Positions 32,463 to 44,144 of a stretch of 64,000 nt of DNA are shown here, piece after piece. Position 1 is the first letter of the stretch. Each line of letters begins with the position of its first letter. Under the pieces are notes generated by a model, which was given only the letters and a program-made list of their open reading frames with translations, did not search any database and was not told the origin of the DNA. The DNA is from Isoetes taiwanensis (taxonomy: Eukaryota; Streptophyta; Lycopodiopsida; Isoetales; Isoetaceae), in NCBI GenBank assembly GCA_021234155.1, contig JAJEKV010000026.1, forward strand, positions 16,482,283-16,546,282, in the 5' to 3' direction. The position numbers and the translations under genes are program-made.

Positions 32463-33510
32463 ACAATGTGATTTGTTTTTTTTTTTTTTTGAAGGAAAGA
32501 TAAAATTTATATTCAGATAGGAAGAATTACATCAGAGAGATCCCATAAGGATCAGATAACCTTGAAGTACAAAGGATCCCTTATGGATCGAATGTAATAC
32601 TTGAAGCTTTAGTACTCATATGTTTTCCTCAACGTCTTCTTCCAACTAACTAGTACTACAGGATCAGAATCAACATCTTCCTAGCTAGTAGAATACGACA
32701 GGAGACAAAACCGATTTTCCTCAAGCTACAAATATATCTTGAATGCTCTATACATAGTCTGCCCACCTAGTAACCAGATGATGTAAAGATGATATCTGAG
32801 ATAAGCCATTCAGGCCCCCTAAAGTTTCAAGCCGAATAGTAGAAACATATAAATTTTCTTGAAATACTGAGAAAAGACAAGAAAAACCTGTGTATCTGTA
32901 TAGCAGTAGCAAAATGGAATGGATCCAAAGCAGCCTGAATAAGCTCTCACTCATACAAATTATGTTAGAGCATGCCTGATCCAAAGCATATCGATGCTTT
33001 GTAAAGACATGAGGTTACGCATAGTAGTACCGTAATGAATCAAGCATCGAGATTGAAAGATTCGCCCGTGCATAGCATAAAGCATTCGAGCAAGAACCGA
33101 GTGCTTAATAGACAGGAGCTTCTTGGCATAGCAGTACCAAATCAATCAAGCATCAGCACTTGACAAATCCGCTCAAGCTTAGCAGAACCTGAGCAATAAC
33201 CAAACCATCTCATCAAACTGCCACTGCCATGCTTCTTATCTGCATTTTCTTACCAATTATCAATGAATCCCTTCAAATTCACATAACTCCATTAACCGAA
33301 AAGAATCTTTACCACCATCTAAATGTAACATCCAGACCTTTCTGCTAGAAAGAAAGAGTGGAAAGAAAGGGAAATTCTCAAATGTAAAAAGATCCGAAAA
33401 AGAAAAGGATGGCACTGTAGAAATTCGAAATTGCCTCTCAAATGCTAGAATTTCCTGATCGCTCCACCATAGATCTGCTGTATGTTGCCTAAAAGAAGAC
33501 AAAGATAACA
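32463..33510 (-). repeat. Poly-T-headed dispersed repeat, copy 1
   Basis: Starts with T(16) then GAAGGAAAGATAAAATTTAT, followed by degenerate GCATAGCAGTACC-type motifs (32990-33190). A similar order (poly-T, GGAAGGAATGAAGAAATCTTAT, GCATAACAGTACCC motifs) occurs at 35810-36600. Read on the minus strand, both end in poly-A, as expected for retroposed sequence. An 83-codon minus-strand frame at 33260-33511 is unidentified. Confidence 0.5.
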
Positions 33511-34800
33511 AGAAATTTACCAGAGCAAACCTGGAAAATCAAACAAACCGCCCTGAGACTGCTTCGAAAACCTACTCGTTAGAGATCTCAGATCCAAAAC
33601 AATCTCAGTTTTCCCCTCTAGCAGCAGAAAATGTAGAAGGAGTTCTTGTAATCAGCAGCAGTACCGGTGGAGAGAAGGGGGGCGGCCCCTGCCTCAAGCC
33701 ACCGCCCTAGCCGCCAAGAATGGCGCCAAGAACGGCTTCCATTTCTTCTTGATATGAGTGTGACACAATACAATGTGATTTGTAGCAAAATGCTTATGTT
33801 GTAACTAAGGATCTACTAATTTGCATCCAAAGCATCTGCATAACATTGTGACATGCTAATGATTCACCCCCTTCTAATGATCAAGCAAATAGCATGAAGT
33901 CCTTGATTCCGTAGTACAAAATTCTCTGTCCATATGCGTACAATAAACAAACAGTTGTCGACATCTTAATCACCTTGTCCAGGTGGTTTTTAGCATTGTC
34001 CTTTTTGATGGGACCATTTATCTTCAATCCCTCTGGATTTGATTGGTTAAAGATAGTGGATGACTTTGATGATTTTATAAATTGGATCTTTTACCTAGGT
34101 GGCGTGTCCGTAAAGGGTGAGCAAAGCTGGGAACAGTAGTGGGAAGATGAACAGAGTTCTAGATCTCAGATTTCTCTTCTTTCAATATGGTATTGTCTAT
34201 CGGCTTTCTATTGAAGTCGCATTTGATTAAAGTGGTTCTCATGCCATTTCCACTTTTTTTTGGCACTCGGTTAAATTGACCCAAAAGGACGTGTGAAACT
34301 TTTGAAACGCCTTTATTGTTTTAGAAGAGGCATTTTTTCTTGTGTGGAAAAAAAAAACTAAGGGAAATTACGTGGTCTAGTTTTCGCAGTTAGCGAGTCG
34401 GGAAGGTAAAAAGCATAGCTAAAACCAATGAAAATGCTTTCTTTTTGTAAACAATATGCTAATCTGCACTAAATTTGCATTCATAAACAATTTCATTACA
34501 TTGTATTTTACAGTGGTCGAAGAGACCATGGTGGCCGTGTTGTGATAATGATTACATCTTTTTTGCTCACGAACCATCTAATAAGAACAAGGTGTGGAGC
34601 CCCCTTCGACCTGGTCCAAGCCATGAGAGGAACTTGAAGAGGATCAAAACCTGTACGAGGAGGTTCTTCATTGGCCACGATCTGGCCTATCCAAATAATT
34701 TCATCACCCTCGTCTCGTCTCCTTTCGACAATGAAGGGGTCTTTCTATTGCTCTTAAGCATGTAATCTAGTCGAGATAAGGACTACAACACACATAATCA
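33511..34800. other. Unassigned spacer
   Basis: A GC-rich patch at 33660-33730 and a protein-like plus-strand stretch near 34560-34745 (TRRFFIGHDLAYPNNFITL) have no recognised domain, start or splice context. Confidence 0.35.
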
Positions 34801-34814
34801 AGTTAATCAAGAAA

Positions 34815-35065
34815 GCCAGCTCAGAGTGAAAAACGCAATTCTGAGGCTTTCTCGACTTGCAGGTCGAGAAAGACAGTTCAGAGTGAAAAACGCAGTTCTG
34901 AGGCCCTTCAAAGTGAAAAATGCAGGTTTAAGGGCCTTTCTCGACTCGTGAGTCGAAAAAGGCAGCTCAGAGTAAAAAATGGAATTTTGAAGGCCTTTAG
35001 TCGAGAAAGGTAGCTCAAAATGAAAAACACAGGCCTGAGGTCGCTTAGGGTGAAAAATGACAGCT
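34815..35065. repeat. Degenerate minisatellite with TCGAC palindromes
   Basis: About six units of a 35-55 bp motif, TCGAGAAAGGCAGCTCAGAG followed by TGAAAAACGCAGTTCTGAGG. At 34846-34872 and 34935-34963 the units form near-palindromes (CTTTCTCGACTTGCAGGTCG AGAAAG; CTTTCTCGACTCGTGAGTCG AAAAAG). The repetitive minus-strand reading frame here is a by-product. Confidence 0.7.
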
Positions 35066-35481
35066 TTGAGGTCTAAAAAATGCAGATTCGAGAAGATAAA
35101 AAATGGATAACTTTCAAACGTCATATCGTATTACTATACCTTTGATCAAACATGCAACAAGTGTGGCGAGCCTACTTGTATACAGACATAGTTTCTAGCT
35201 CCGAATACCATGGAGTGCAAATCATGACTAATTGCACCATATCCTATATATTTGCTATGTATTTAATAATGCACACCATAGCTATGTATTTTCTATGCAT
35301 ACGTATACGAAAAAAATAGTTTGCAGATTTCCACCGACGTTATCCAGATAAGCCGAGTCCTAGGACTCCAGCTCCAGCGCCGAAGACTCATCGCTGTCGA
35401 AGGAGGAGGATGGTGTGACGACCATACAAGTATTATACTTGTACGTACAAAGATGGTTGACACATGAACGCAAAAAGATAA

Positions 35482-35553
35482 TTGCACGAGGAAGGGCTTG
35501 AACTCGCAACCTCTTAGTTGCAAAACACACGCCTTTGGCAAGTGAGCTACAAA
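35482..35553 (-). repeat. tRNA-derived SINE-like sequence
   Basis: Read on the minus strand it has a tRNA-like A box, GTAGCTCACTTGCCAAAGG, an anticodon-arm-like GTGTTTTGCAACTAAG and a B box, GGTTGCGAGTTCAAGCCC, with tRNA-like spacing. It lacks a convincing acceptor stem, so it is more likely a SINE head or tRNA pseudogene than a functional tRNA. Confidence 0.6.
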
Positions 35554-35809
35554 TATTCTTTGAAGAATATTACATCTTTATCATATTTGGAGCTGGTTCT
35601 AGAAGGTTTTAACATTCCAAAACAAACATGCATGCGCGACATTTGACACCATCTAACCCTTCAGAGTGGCACAATCCTGACCGTTGGTTTAACTATGCAT
35701 AAAGGAGCCACATTCTTGTCGAACCATTCCGATTCAATGTCAATCTTGGGCCCTCTAGCTCAAGTTCTTGTATTCTGTATCTATCAAGTATTTCCAGCAT
35801 TCTAGCACA

Positions 35810-36890
35810 TTTTTTTTTACGTTTTTCTTGCATATTCCTTTTTTTTTTGGAAGGAATGAAGAAATCTTATTCAAAAGTTTGGAAGAATTTATACATAAGT
35901 AATCCCTTAAGGATTAGATAAAAATTCAACACCATTGCATCTTCCTTAGAAAGTCTACTATAGGAGAAACTCAACATCTTCATCTTTCCAATTCCAATGC
36001 AAGAAATAAAAATCCTTGTTGATAAGATAGAATGAAGCACACAGTGTCCATTACAACAGCTGAAGGAGAGAAAGAAGAATAACTAAATCTTGAAGTCTGC
36101 CATGCTGATTCACATCCTTCAAAAGCAAACCTTGTAGCACAATCCTCATCGATACTGTCAGATATTAAGGCATATCAGTGCCATTGCAAAAATAGCCATT
36201 CTTAGACGTATGAGTGCCTGAGTGATCTTGGGCATAACAGTACCCAAGACAAAAAAAAAAGAAGCTAAAGCATAAAAGTACTTGACATATTGGCATATAT
36301 GTACCCCATTTTAGGCATAGCAACACCTGAATAGTCTTAGATATAATATCAAGACCAAAACGAACTCAAGTATAGCAGTACTTGAGTTAAATATGGGCAT
36401 ATTTTTACTTGACATCATGCTTTTTAATGATGCAAAAAAGGCTATAGAAGTTTGTTCATCATCAAAACAGAAACAAACTTTCCCATTAATTATTCTAAAT
36501 CAAACAACTTATCTTTCTTGCTAGTAAAAAAGAATGGAGCACCTAGCAAGCATAAACCATCTTGCTTCCAAATCAAAATATAAAATAATCCCTGCTGACA
36601 GAAAAATATCATGGCTTTTCTACATAATCTGAACCTTTATTTACAGCTTTTTTTCTTCGCCTTATAGGCCAGTATCCCATACTCTGACATACCTTTTCAG
36701 TGTGACGAAATCCAATAAAGAATTCATAGGAATTCACCAAAGAATGGTGAAGCAACAAAGAAAGAGGCCACTCTAGTGGAATACCTACTGTAAACAGAAG
36801 AAAAAGATCATGGACGCTTAAGAAAAATTGAGATACTAATTGCAGCAAATTTGAAGCTTTGATTATGGATAACAAGATGAAATTGTTGCA
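35810..36890 (-). repeat. Poly-T-headed dispersed repeat, copy 2
   Basis: Related in layout to 32463-33510: poly-T, GGAAGGAATGAAGAAATC, AATCCCTTAAGGATTAGATA (compare GATCCCATAAGGATCAGATA in copy 1) and then irregular GGCATAACAGTACC motifs at 36160-36420. No coding function assigned. Confidence 0.5.
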
Positions 36891-36914
36891 CTAGCATCAG
36901 AAAAAACGTAAAAA

Positions 36915-37130
36915 CTGCATGTGCATCCAGGTGGCACGTATCCTCTAGTACATCCATGGAACCATTGTGATTCTGGAGGGGATTCATCCCTTTCCTGCCT
37001 CATCGGACCGGGGAGATGTAACCTGGAGTAGTTTCATGGGTAACTCCATGACATTGCATCTTCGGACGGCTACAACCACGCTATAGCATGATTCAGCCTA
37101 TCTGCAAAGTGTGCACAAGAGGGACGGATG
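36915..37130. repeat. X segment, diverged copy
   Basis: Matches 15195-15397 with scattered differences (for example ATCGGACCGGGGAGATGTAA against ATCGGACTGGGGAGATTTAA). Similarity stops after CACAAGAGG, where the other copies join LINE sequence. The following 37131-37545 may therefore be the native continuation of X. Confidence 0.65.
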
Positions 37131-37968
37131 GAGTGGACTATCCTAGCCATTGTTCTATGCCAGCCAATGCCATGTTATATTTCTGTCTGCTGTTATTCGG
37201 AGGCTTTGACCGTCAGTCGATCCCACAGAGTCTGAGCCCGGGGTAGAGCCTCATTTATGGTGGTATATTTATGGATGGACCACACTTCATGGTGGTATAT
37301 TATTTTGTGTATGGTTGCTAGGCGCTAACATGTATGTACGCATCCGCTGTATAGGATTCCCATCGAAGGCGTGGGACGAATGACACCTCCGTAGCCTTCA
37401 CCCAGACCCTTGGCCATCCCAAGTGGTCCGAGTTAGACGGAGGGCCTTTCCATGGTGATGTAGTCACCGTGGAAGGGAATTTTCCGTATTTGTACGATGG
37501 GAGCATCGTATAGATTCTGGGAGCGTCACAAAAATTACAGGTAGCTACACATAAGAACATATGTTCTTGCATCAAGATATATGTGCACATTTTTTAAAGG
37601 GCTTATTTGCATCTTCACTCTATATTTCTCCTAACATTGTTTGTTTGTACAAGGACCCAAATTTGGAACATGGTATAATTTTTATAGTAAAATCTTCCTA
37701 TGGAAAGGTTTTTCTAAATGCTTGCTTGTTTCAACGTGTCCTAAAATATATCCCTTACTATAGAAGCATTGGGGAGAAAGGAAAAAATTTCTTATTTCAT
37801 TTCATTATGCTCGCGATAAAACGGGTTGGACAAAAGCAAAGGTTTTAATTAAAATAGACAATTACTGTATTCTTTTAATGGCAATTTAAAGTGCAAATTG
37901 TATGAAAAGGTTTGGAAAACATTTAATGCTTTTCTATCGAACCAAATTAGCAAACCATGCCATTTTCA
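37131..37968. other. Possible native continuation of X, then spacer
   Basis: 37131-37545 is GC-richer than its surroundings and has no stable reading frame. 37546-37968 is AT-rich. No domain recognised. Confidence 0.35.
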
Positions 37969-38232
37969 CACACCATCTCTTTATATGCCATGTTATACAA
38001 TACCTCCCATCACTACCTATAGAAAACCTTCTACTCCCTTTCTAGAAAATGACATTGATTTATTAGGAGCACGAATTTCTCAACATTAATTGGACCATTT
38101 GGTATACGAGATGTACAACAAAACACCACTTATTCATCTTATGACACATGCATGAATAAACAATTCAAACAGATGCGAACTTTCTATTTCATGATTTGAG
38201 TAAATAAAATACAAATTAATTTGAACCTATAC

Positions 38233-38721
38233 TCAATAGTTTGGAAGGCAAACATATTTTAGAGTAGGTGGGGACGGTGGGGGGTGTACTGGAGGTGGAT
38301 ATGTTGGAATTGGTGGAGAATGTCTTGGAGGTGGGAAAGGAGGCGTATGCATAGAAGGTGGGGGAGGGGGAGGGGGTGGTGAATGTTTAGGAGGTGGGGG
38401 ATGTGAGGATGGTGGCGACATTGTTCTATATCCACAACCTGTAGTGAAATCTTTGCCTCTAACCTTTGTAACGACTTTCACGTACTCATTGAAGCAACTA
38501 TGGTCGCAAGTGCTACTAGGTGGTATACATTGGCAGAAATCGTGTCCGCTTTGAAACGTGTTGATTGCCTTCTTACATGCGCCTGAAAGCGCATCACTCC
38601 CTGCAAGCTAATGAGAACATTGAATGGTAAAATCACGACATTGTGATGCTTGAGAAGCGGCCATACTTGGAACAGCCAGGGCGAGCAAGACAAGCACCCA
38701 CATTGTTGAGTCTCGAACCAT
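38233..38721 (-). pseudogene. Cys-rich, proline-rich secreted protein, copy 3 (one premature stop)
   Basis: Nearly intact version of the 3076-3575 gene. ATG at 38721, signal peptide MVRDSTMWVLVLLALAVPSM, cysteine-rich domain, then a long proline-rich tail (PPPPPPPPSMHTPP, RHSPPIPTYPPPVHP) ending KYVCLPNY. The only clear lesion is a TAG codon at the position where copy 2 has GAG (CAT GAG CTT GCA versus CAT TAG CTT GCA). The rest of the frame is continuous and unshifted. A TATATAATA box lies about 40-50 bp upstream, immediately before the copia insertion. A single substitution therefore separates this copy from an open frame. Family unknown; a role at the cell wall is an inference from the signal peptide and extensin-like tail. 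Confidence 0.7.
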
Positions 38722-38769
38722 GGCTTGTGAATGTGAAGTAATGGGGAAGCGGGAGCATATTATATAGGT

Positions 38770-38972
38770 TGGAAGAAAAGATCCAGTTATACATAGTACA
38801 GCAGTGCCTTATTTAGGAAGGCCAAACCGCAATGCAAGTATTTCGGCATCTCCTCCAATTCAGGATATCTGCCACATCAAACTCTAACAACTGATACTTG
38901 ATTAAAACCCTAACACAAGACAGGTGGCAGCCATATGACAGAAGTCATTCTTGTTCACATATAACTCCAACA
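38770..38972 (-). repeat. Copia 3' LTR
   Basis: Left LTR in window coordinates, adjoining the polypurine tract at 38973-38984. It shares CAGGTGGCAGCCATATGACA with the other LTR. Confidence 0.85.
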
Positions 38973-41900
38973 CTCCCCCTCAAGATCGACTCTGTCATAA
39001 TTGCTTACAACAGTACATGAACATAAATCAAACTGCTCTCTTGACAGTAACAAAAAGGATGAGACAAAGCAGAAAAAGAATGTTTTCCATGACGATGCCA
39101 CTACTACATCAAATTTGCACTTCCCTCACGCTGGCCATTCCCATTTCTTCAATACATTCCATATGCCTCCTTTTTGGCAAAGGTTTCGTGAGCACATCAG
39201 CAGTCATGAGATGTGTTCTAAGGTGCTTGATGACAATTTTATTCAATATGCTTGGCCTTTGTAAAGTTGCTGGGGTTCTTTACAAGGTTAACTGCTGCTC
39301 GATTGTCATTGTAAATCACTGTAGGCTTTCTTTGATCCACTCCCAGATCTTTCAGCAACCTCCTGAGCCATATAGCCTCTTTGGCTGCTGCACATATAGC
39401 CATGTACTCAGATTCACATGTGCTGACAGTCGTTGCCTTTTGCTTTTTGCTTGACCAGCTGATCACTCCCCCTGTCAACTTAAAGCAAAAGCCTATTCGA
39501 GACTTCCGTAAAGATGTGTCCCCTGCATAGTCGGCATCTACAAAACCTTGTAGCACAGGAAACTGACCAGCTGTTCCATGATAAGTGAGCCCATAATGGG
39601 GAGTGCCTTTAAGGTATCGCAAGATGCATTTGACTGCCTGCCAGTGTGGTGCCTGCCAGTGTGGAGCAGCTGGCTTTTCCATAAATTGAGAGACAGTGAT
39701 TACACTTTCTGATATATCCGGGCGACTGCAGACCATAAGGTGCATGAGTGATCCAACAACACTTCGATAAGAGAGAGGTATCTTATGATCGAAAGGCATA
39801 CATGGGTCTGAACTTGTGTCAGAAGCAAATTGGGTAGAAACAGCAGGTGTACTTACCTCTTTGCAAGCGTGCATTTGGCATTTGTGAAGAAGAGATTCAA
39901 CTCCTTTTGCTTGGTGGACTGTCACAGTTCGATCAGTGAGGTTTCGAAGAATCTGCATCCCAAGGAAATATTTCAAGGCTCCAAGGTCCGTCATTTGGAA
40001 CCTGCTGTTCAAAGCCTGCTTAGTTTGTGCCATTAAAGCAGAAGAGTTAGATGCCAAAATGAGGTCATCAACATACAAGACAACCAGAATGCATCTGTTT
40101 CCAGCATGCTTCACATAAACATTCCAATCAGCCTCACTTCTAGAGAACTCTTGGGCAGTGAAGAAAGAGTGAATGGTTTTATACCAAAGGCGAGGGGATT
40201 GTCTGAGCCCATAAATAGCCTTGCGTAACTTGCATACTTTATTTTCTTGCCCACGAGGTGCATATCCAGGTGGCTGCTTAATGTACACTTCCTCATCTAT
40301 CTTACCATGGAGGAATGCGGACTTGACATCCATCTGTTGGAGGTCAAAGTCATATGCTGCTGCTATGGCCAGAACTGCTCTCACAGATGTTAAGCGTGCC
40401 ACTGGTGCAAATGTTTCTTGATAGTCCACCCCTGCCCGTTGGGAACACCCTCGAGCTACGAGCCGTGCTTTGTACCTGTCAATATTGCCATTCTCATCAT
40501 ATTTCACTTTGTACAGCCACTTGGTGGTAATCGCCTTTTTGTTTGGTGGCAGATCGACAAGCTCCCAGGTTTCATTGTGCAGCAGGGAGTTAAACTCCTC
40601 ATCCATTGCTTGTTTCCAAAACTTGCTTTCTGGACTGTGCATAGCTGATTGATACGTGGGTGGTTCCTCAATGGAAGCATTACAATGCATGGCAATGAAA
40701 GCTGATCCGCGTGCTCTCCTGCTGCTCATGTACTCCACCATCTTTTCAGTAGGTTTCGAGGTCCTTGAGGATCTGCGAAGCACCGGCTCTTCACAATCAT
40801 TATCACTGCATACTCCTTCTGACTCAGGCTCGGAAGGGAGATCATCTTCCTCAAGGGGAATATCTCTTGGTGATTCCTCTACCTCTGATTCGGAGTCACT
40901 TGAAGTTTCATGTTCTTGTTCTGTGGCTGTGATAAGAGGATCATACTTCAGGGGTTTCTGATTCTTACCAATGCTGAAGTCTAGCTCATTGAAGGATACA
41001 CTCCGTCTCACAATCATTTTCTTGGTTGCAGGTACATATAGTTTGTATCCTTTCACATGTTCCCCATAGCCGACAAACATACAAGGTGTTGCCCTATTCC
41101 CAAACTTGCCGGACTTCCGTTCTGCTTTAGATAGATGCACATATGCTGTGCACCCAAATATTTTCATGCCCGAGACATCCGGCTTCCTTTTGGTCCATGC
41201 TTCCTCTGGCACAGTTTGTGGCACAGCCTTGGTGGGTACTCTGTTAATGATGTACACAGCAGTATGCACTGCTTCAGCCCAAAATTTAGGTTCTATGCCC
41301 TTAGAAAGGATCATAGACCTAGCACATTCCAGCACAGTCCGGTTTTTCCTCTCCACAACGCCATTCTGTTGATGCTCATGAGCCACTGAGGTCTCGTGGA
41401 TAATACCGAGCTTCTTTAAGAATTCATCAAATTCACCACTGTTAAATTCTCCTCCCTAATCACTTCGGATAGTCTTCACCTTTTTTTCTATGAAGTTCTC
41501 TGCCATGGCTTTCCATTGCTTAAACTTCTCGAACACTTCTGACTTATGAGCTAAGAAATAAACCCAATTTTTCCGAGTATAATCATCTATGATCAATAGA
41601 AAGTACCTGGATCCACCTAGAGATTTTATCCAAGCAGCTCCCCATACATCCATGTGGACCAGTTCCAGTGGCTGACTTGCCCTTGCTCCCTTCTGATTGT
41701 GATATGATCTCCTGCTCAGCTTGGCCAGCGCACATCCTTCGCATATTCCTGGGGGAGCTTTGACTTTGGGTAGCCCTTTCACAAAATTCTGGACCTGCAT
41801 CCTTTTGAGGAACTGGAAGTTGGCATGACCAAGGCGTTCATGCCAAGTTTGACTGGGATCTGTGCTGCTGGTGTTTAGAGCTGTAGATGGTTCTCTGCAC

Positions 41901-43447
41901 CAGCTGATTCTATAAAGACTTCCCATTCTTTCTCCTTGTGCCACCATGACACATTTTTTATTTCGAATTATACACCTTCCTCCTCCAAATGTGATGTATA
42001 ATTGAGCATCATCCATTTTTGAAATTGAGAGCAGATTGGCTTCCAAGTCTGGCACATACAACGTATTTTTCAGCAGGACCTTCCCTGTGGCTAGTTTTAA
42101 CATCACAGTTCCCGTGCCTTTTACACTTAAAAGGCCTTTGCCTATTTTTACTTTCCATTGTCCTGTTTCTTCTTTAAACTCCTGGAATAATTCCTGTTTT
42201 GGCGTCATGTGATCACTGGCCCCAGAGTCCAGGAGCCATATCCCTTGGGCAGTTTCTGCCATGAGAGCCACTGCCTCAATTCCACATGAATTATTCCATG
42301 CATCATCTTCTTTTGGCTGACCGAGAATGGTCTTTATAGCATCTGCAATTTTCGCAAACATGCTGATGATACTGCTGACTATCCAAAGGGTTATCATCAT
42401 GATATTGCTTTGGTTTCTCTCCAGCTTACACGTTACGAATGCCCCTGCTACAGACACAAGCGAATCACTGCTGGAGCTTCGATCAGAGTTATCAGTCTCA
42501 CTTGCCTTGGAAGCTTTATGAGCATGGCCTCTTTTCTTCTTCATTTCATCTTTGTCAGCAACCACCTGTTTCTTCTTTCTTTTAGCATCATTTCTCTTGT
42601 TGGGTTCAGGGCAGTCCCTTGCAATATGCCCATGTTTGTTGCAATTGTAGCATTTACGGGTCTCAACATTCTCTTGTCTTCCAACAAGTGCGTGCCCTTC
42701 AACTTGTCCTCCTCGCTTGGCTCCTGCCTGATTGATCTCCTCCATTAAGATCTGCTGGCATGCCCATTCCAACTCCACATGTTCAACAGATCCGATCAAA
42801 TTCTTTACGTTATTGAAGGTTGCCGGCAATCCCAGGAGTAGCACCAACAATCAGGTCATCTTCAAGCCCCTTTTCCATTCCTTTGAGTTGGAGTGCAGCT
42901 GCCTTGATTCTGGAAATGTATTCTTCTGCTGATTGGCAGCCCTTTAGCTTTGTGGTAAAAATCACAGAGTACAAGTTAGCTTGCTGGGAAAAGTGTCTCT
43001 TCTTGTAAATCCTAGAGAGCTGTTCCCAAGCATCTTGGGCACTTTCAGCCGCCTCCACTTGTGCAATCATGGTATCATCCAGATACCGCATCATCCGATT
43101 CCTTGCCTCCCAGTCACGTTGCATCCATTTGAGGAAGGCTTGTCTGTCTTCTACAGATGTACCAGACTCCTGTTTGCCTTCTCCCTTAACAACCTGAGCT
43201 GCTGTGAGTCCTGAGGGCTTGCTGAGCACTGGCCTTGGCTCATCACCGGATACTACATGCCATAGTCCCTTCTCAGAAAGCTTTCCACGTACCTTGATAA
43301 ACCAGTAAAAGGCATTATCATGGGAAAGTTTCTGTATTTTTTCCATTTCGTTCTTGTGCAGCGCAGCTCCTTACCCGAATGGATCTGCCCGCTCTGATAC
43401 CATAATAGTACACAACGAAATAGAGACTCTAAAAGCATAATCTTAGA

Positions 43448-43650
43448 TTGAAGAAAAGATCCAGTTATACATAGTACATCGGTGCCTTATTTAGGAAGGC
43501 CAAACCGCAATGCAAGTATTTCGGCATCTCCTCCAATTCAGGATATCTGCCACATCAAACTCTAACAACTGATACTTGATTAAAACCCTAACACAAGACA
43601 GGTGGCAGCCATATGACAGAAGTCATTCTTGTTCACATATAACTCCAACA
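43448..43650 (-). repeat. Copia 5' LTR
   Basis: Right LTR in window coordinates. The outer end, CTCCAACA, is followed by AGGTCCCCCTTTGGC, which is continuous SD2 sequence in the unoccupied copy at about 3643-3662. The inner limit is uncertain and may extend towards the primer-binding site. Confidence 0.8.
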
Positions 43651-43963
43651 AGGTCCCCCTTTGGCACGATATTTTCCAAGGATCCGGGAAAAGGCTATCG
43701 ACCTCTGCTTCAGAATGGAAGGCGCCCGCTTTGAATGATCCAGAAATGAAAAGGCTATCGACGCCTCCGCTTCATTCTTGTTTCTTACTCTGCTTCACGA
43801 CTTCTAACAAAACCAGTGGATTTACAGGTAATTACTGCCTTCACCAAGGATCCGAGCCCTGTAAAACTGAACTTAGCAAGTCGTGTAAGGTAAGCATTTG
43901 AGATACATAACATCACAATCAAGCAGCGCCTTTTGTGGTCTCCGTGAACATAAAAATTCTTTA

Positions 43964-44144
43964 GGGAAAACTACCAAAATACCCCTATGAGTTTGTGTAA
44001 TTACCAAAATGCCCTTATGAGTTTCAAAATTACCAAAATACCCTTGTGTATAGTAGGTGTGTAGGGGCATTTTGGTAATTTTAAAACTCATAAGGGCATT
44101 TTGGTAATTACACAAACTCATAGGGGTAGTTTGGTAGTTTTCCC
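43964..44144. mobile_element. Fold-back MITE, Mutator-type
   Basis: A 181-bp hairpin with terminal repeats GGGAAAACTACCAAA and repeated ACCAAAATGCCC / GGGCATTTTGGT segments in opposite orientation. It is flanked by near-identical 9-10 bp AATTCTTTA / AATTCCTTTA direct repeats. The corresponding place in the other SD2 copy (about 3910) lacks it. Its TIR start resembles that of the MITE at 2158-2591 (GGGAAAGTTTAAA), but the interior is different. Confidence 0.8.

Larger units (their letters stand above)
38770..43650 (-). mobile_element. Ty1/copia LTR retrotransposon
   Basis: Direct repeats of about 200 bp (38770-38972 and about 43448-43650) differ at only about two positions by eye, so the insertion is recent. 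On the minus strand each begins TGTTGGAGTTATA. A primer-binding site, TGGTATCAGAGC (43391-43402, complementary to initiator tRNA-Met), follows the right LTR, and a purine tract, CTTGAGGGGGAG (38973-38984), precedes the left one. Parts in order: gag with a CCHC knuckle (CYNCNKHGHIARDC), protease (LLDSGASDHM), integrase with HLGH-type zinc-binding and core segments, reverse transcriptase (VLYVDDLIL) and RNase H. The protease-integrase-RT order defines copia. The coding region is broken, with roughly two interruptions. It sits in the promoter region of the SD2 secreted-protein copy. Confidence 0.9.

Noticed and set aside
33660-33730. GC-rich patch as the 5' end of a host gene
   Set aside because: The reading frame from the nearest ATG stops after a few codons and no promoter is visible.
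35482-35553. Functional tRNA gene
   Set aside because: A and B boxes are present, but I cannot form a proper acceptor stem and the anticodon arm is imperfect. Kept as SINE-like only.
37318-37590. 90-codon minus-strand frame with WKGPPSNSDHLGWPRVWVKA
   Set aside because: No recognised domain, and it crosses from the X-like GC-richer segment into AT-rich spacer. It has no splice or start support.
39830-42748. Short plus-strand frames across the copia element
   Set aside because: Antisense to pol and gag. The minus strand carries all recognisable motifs.
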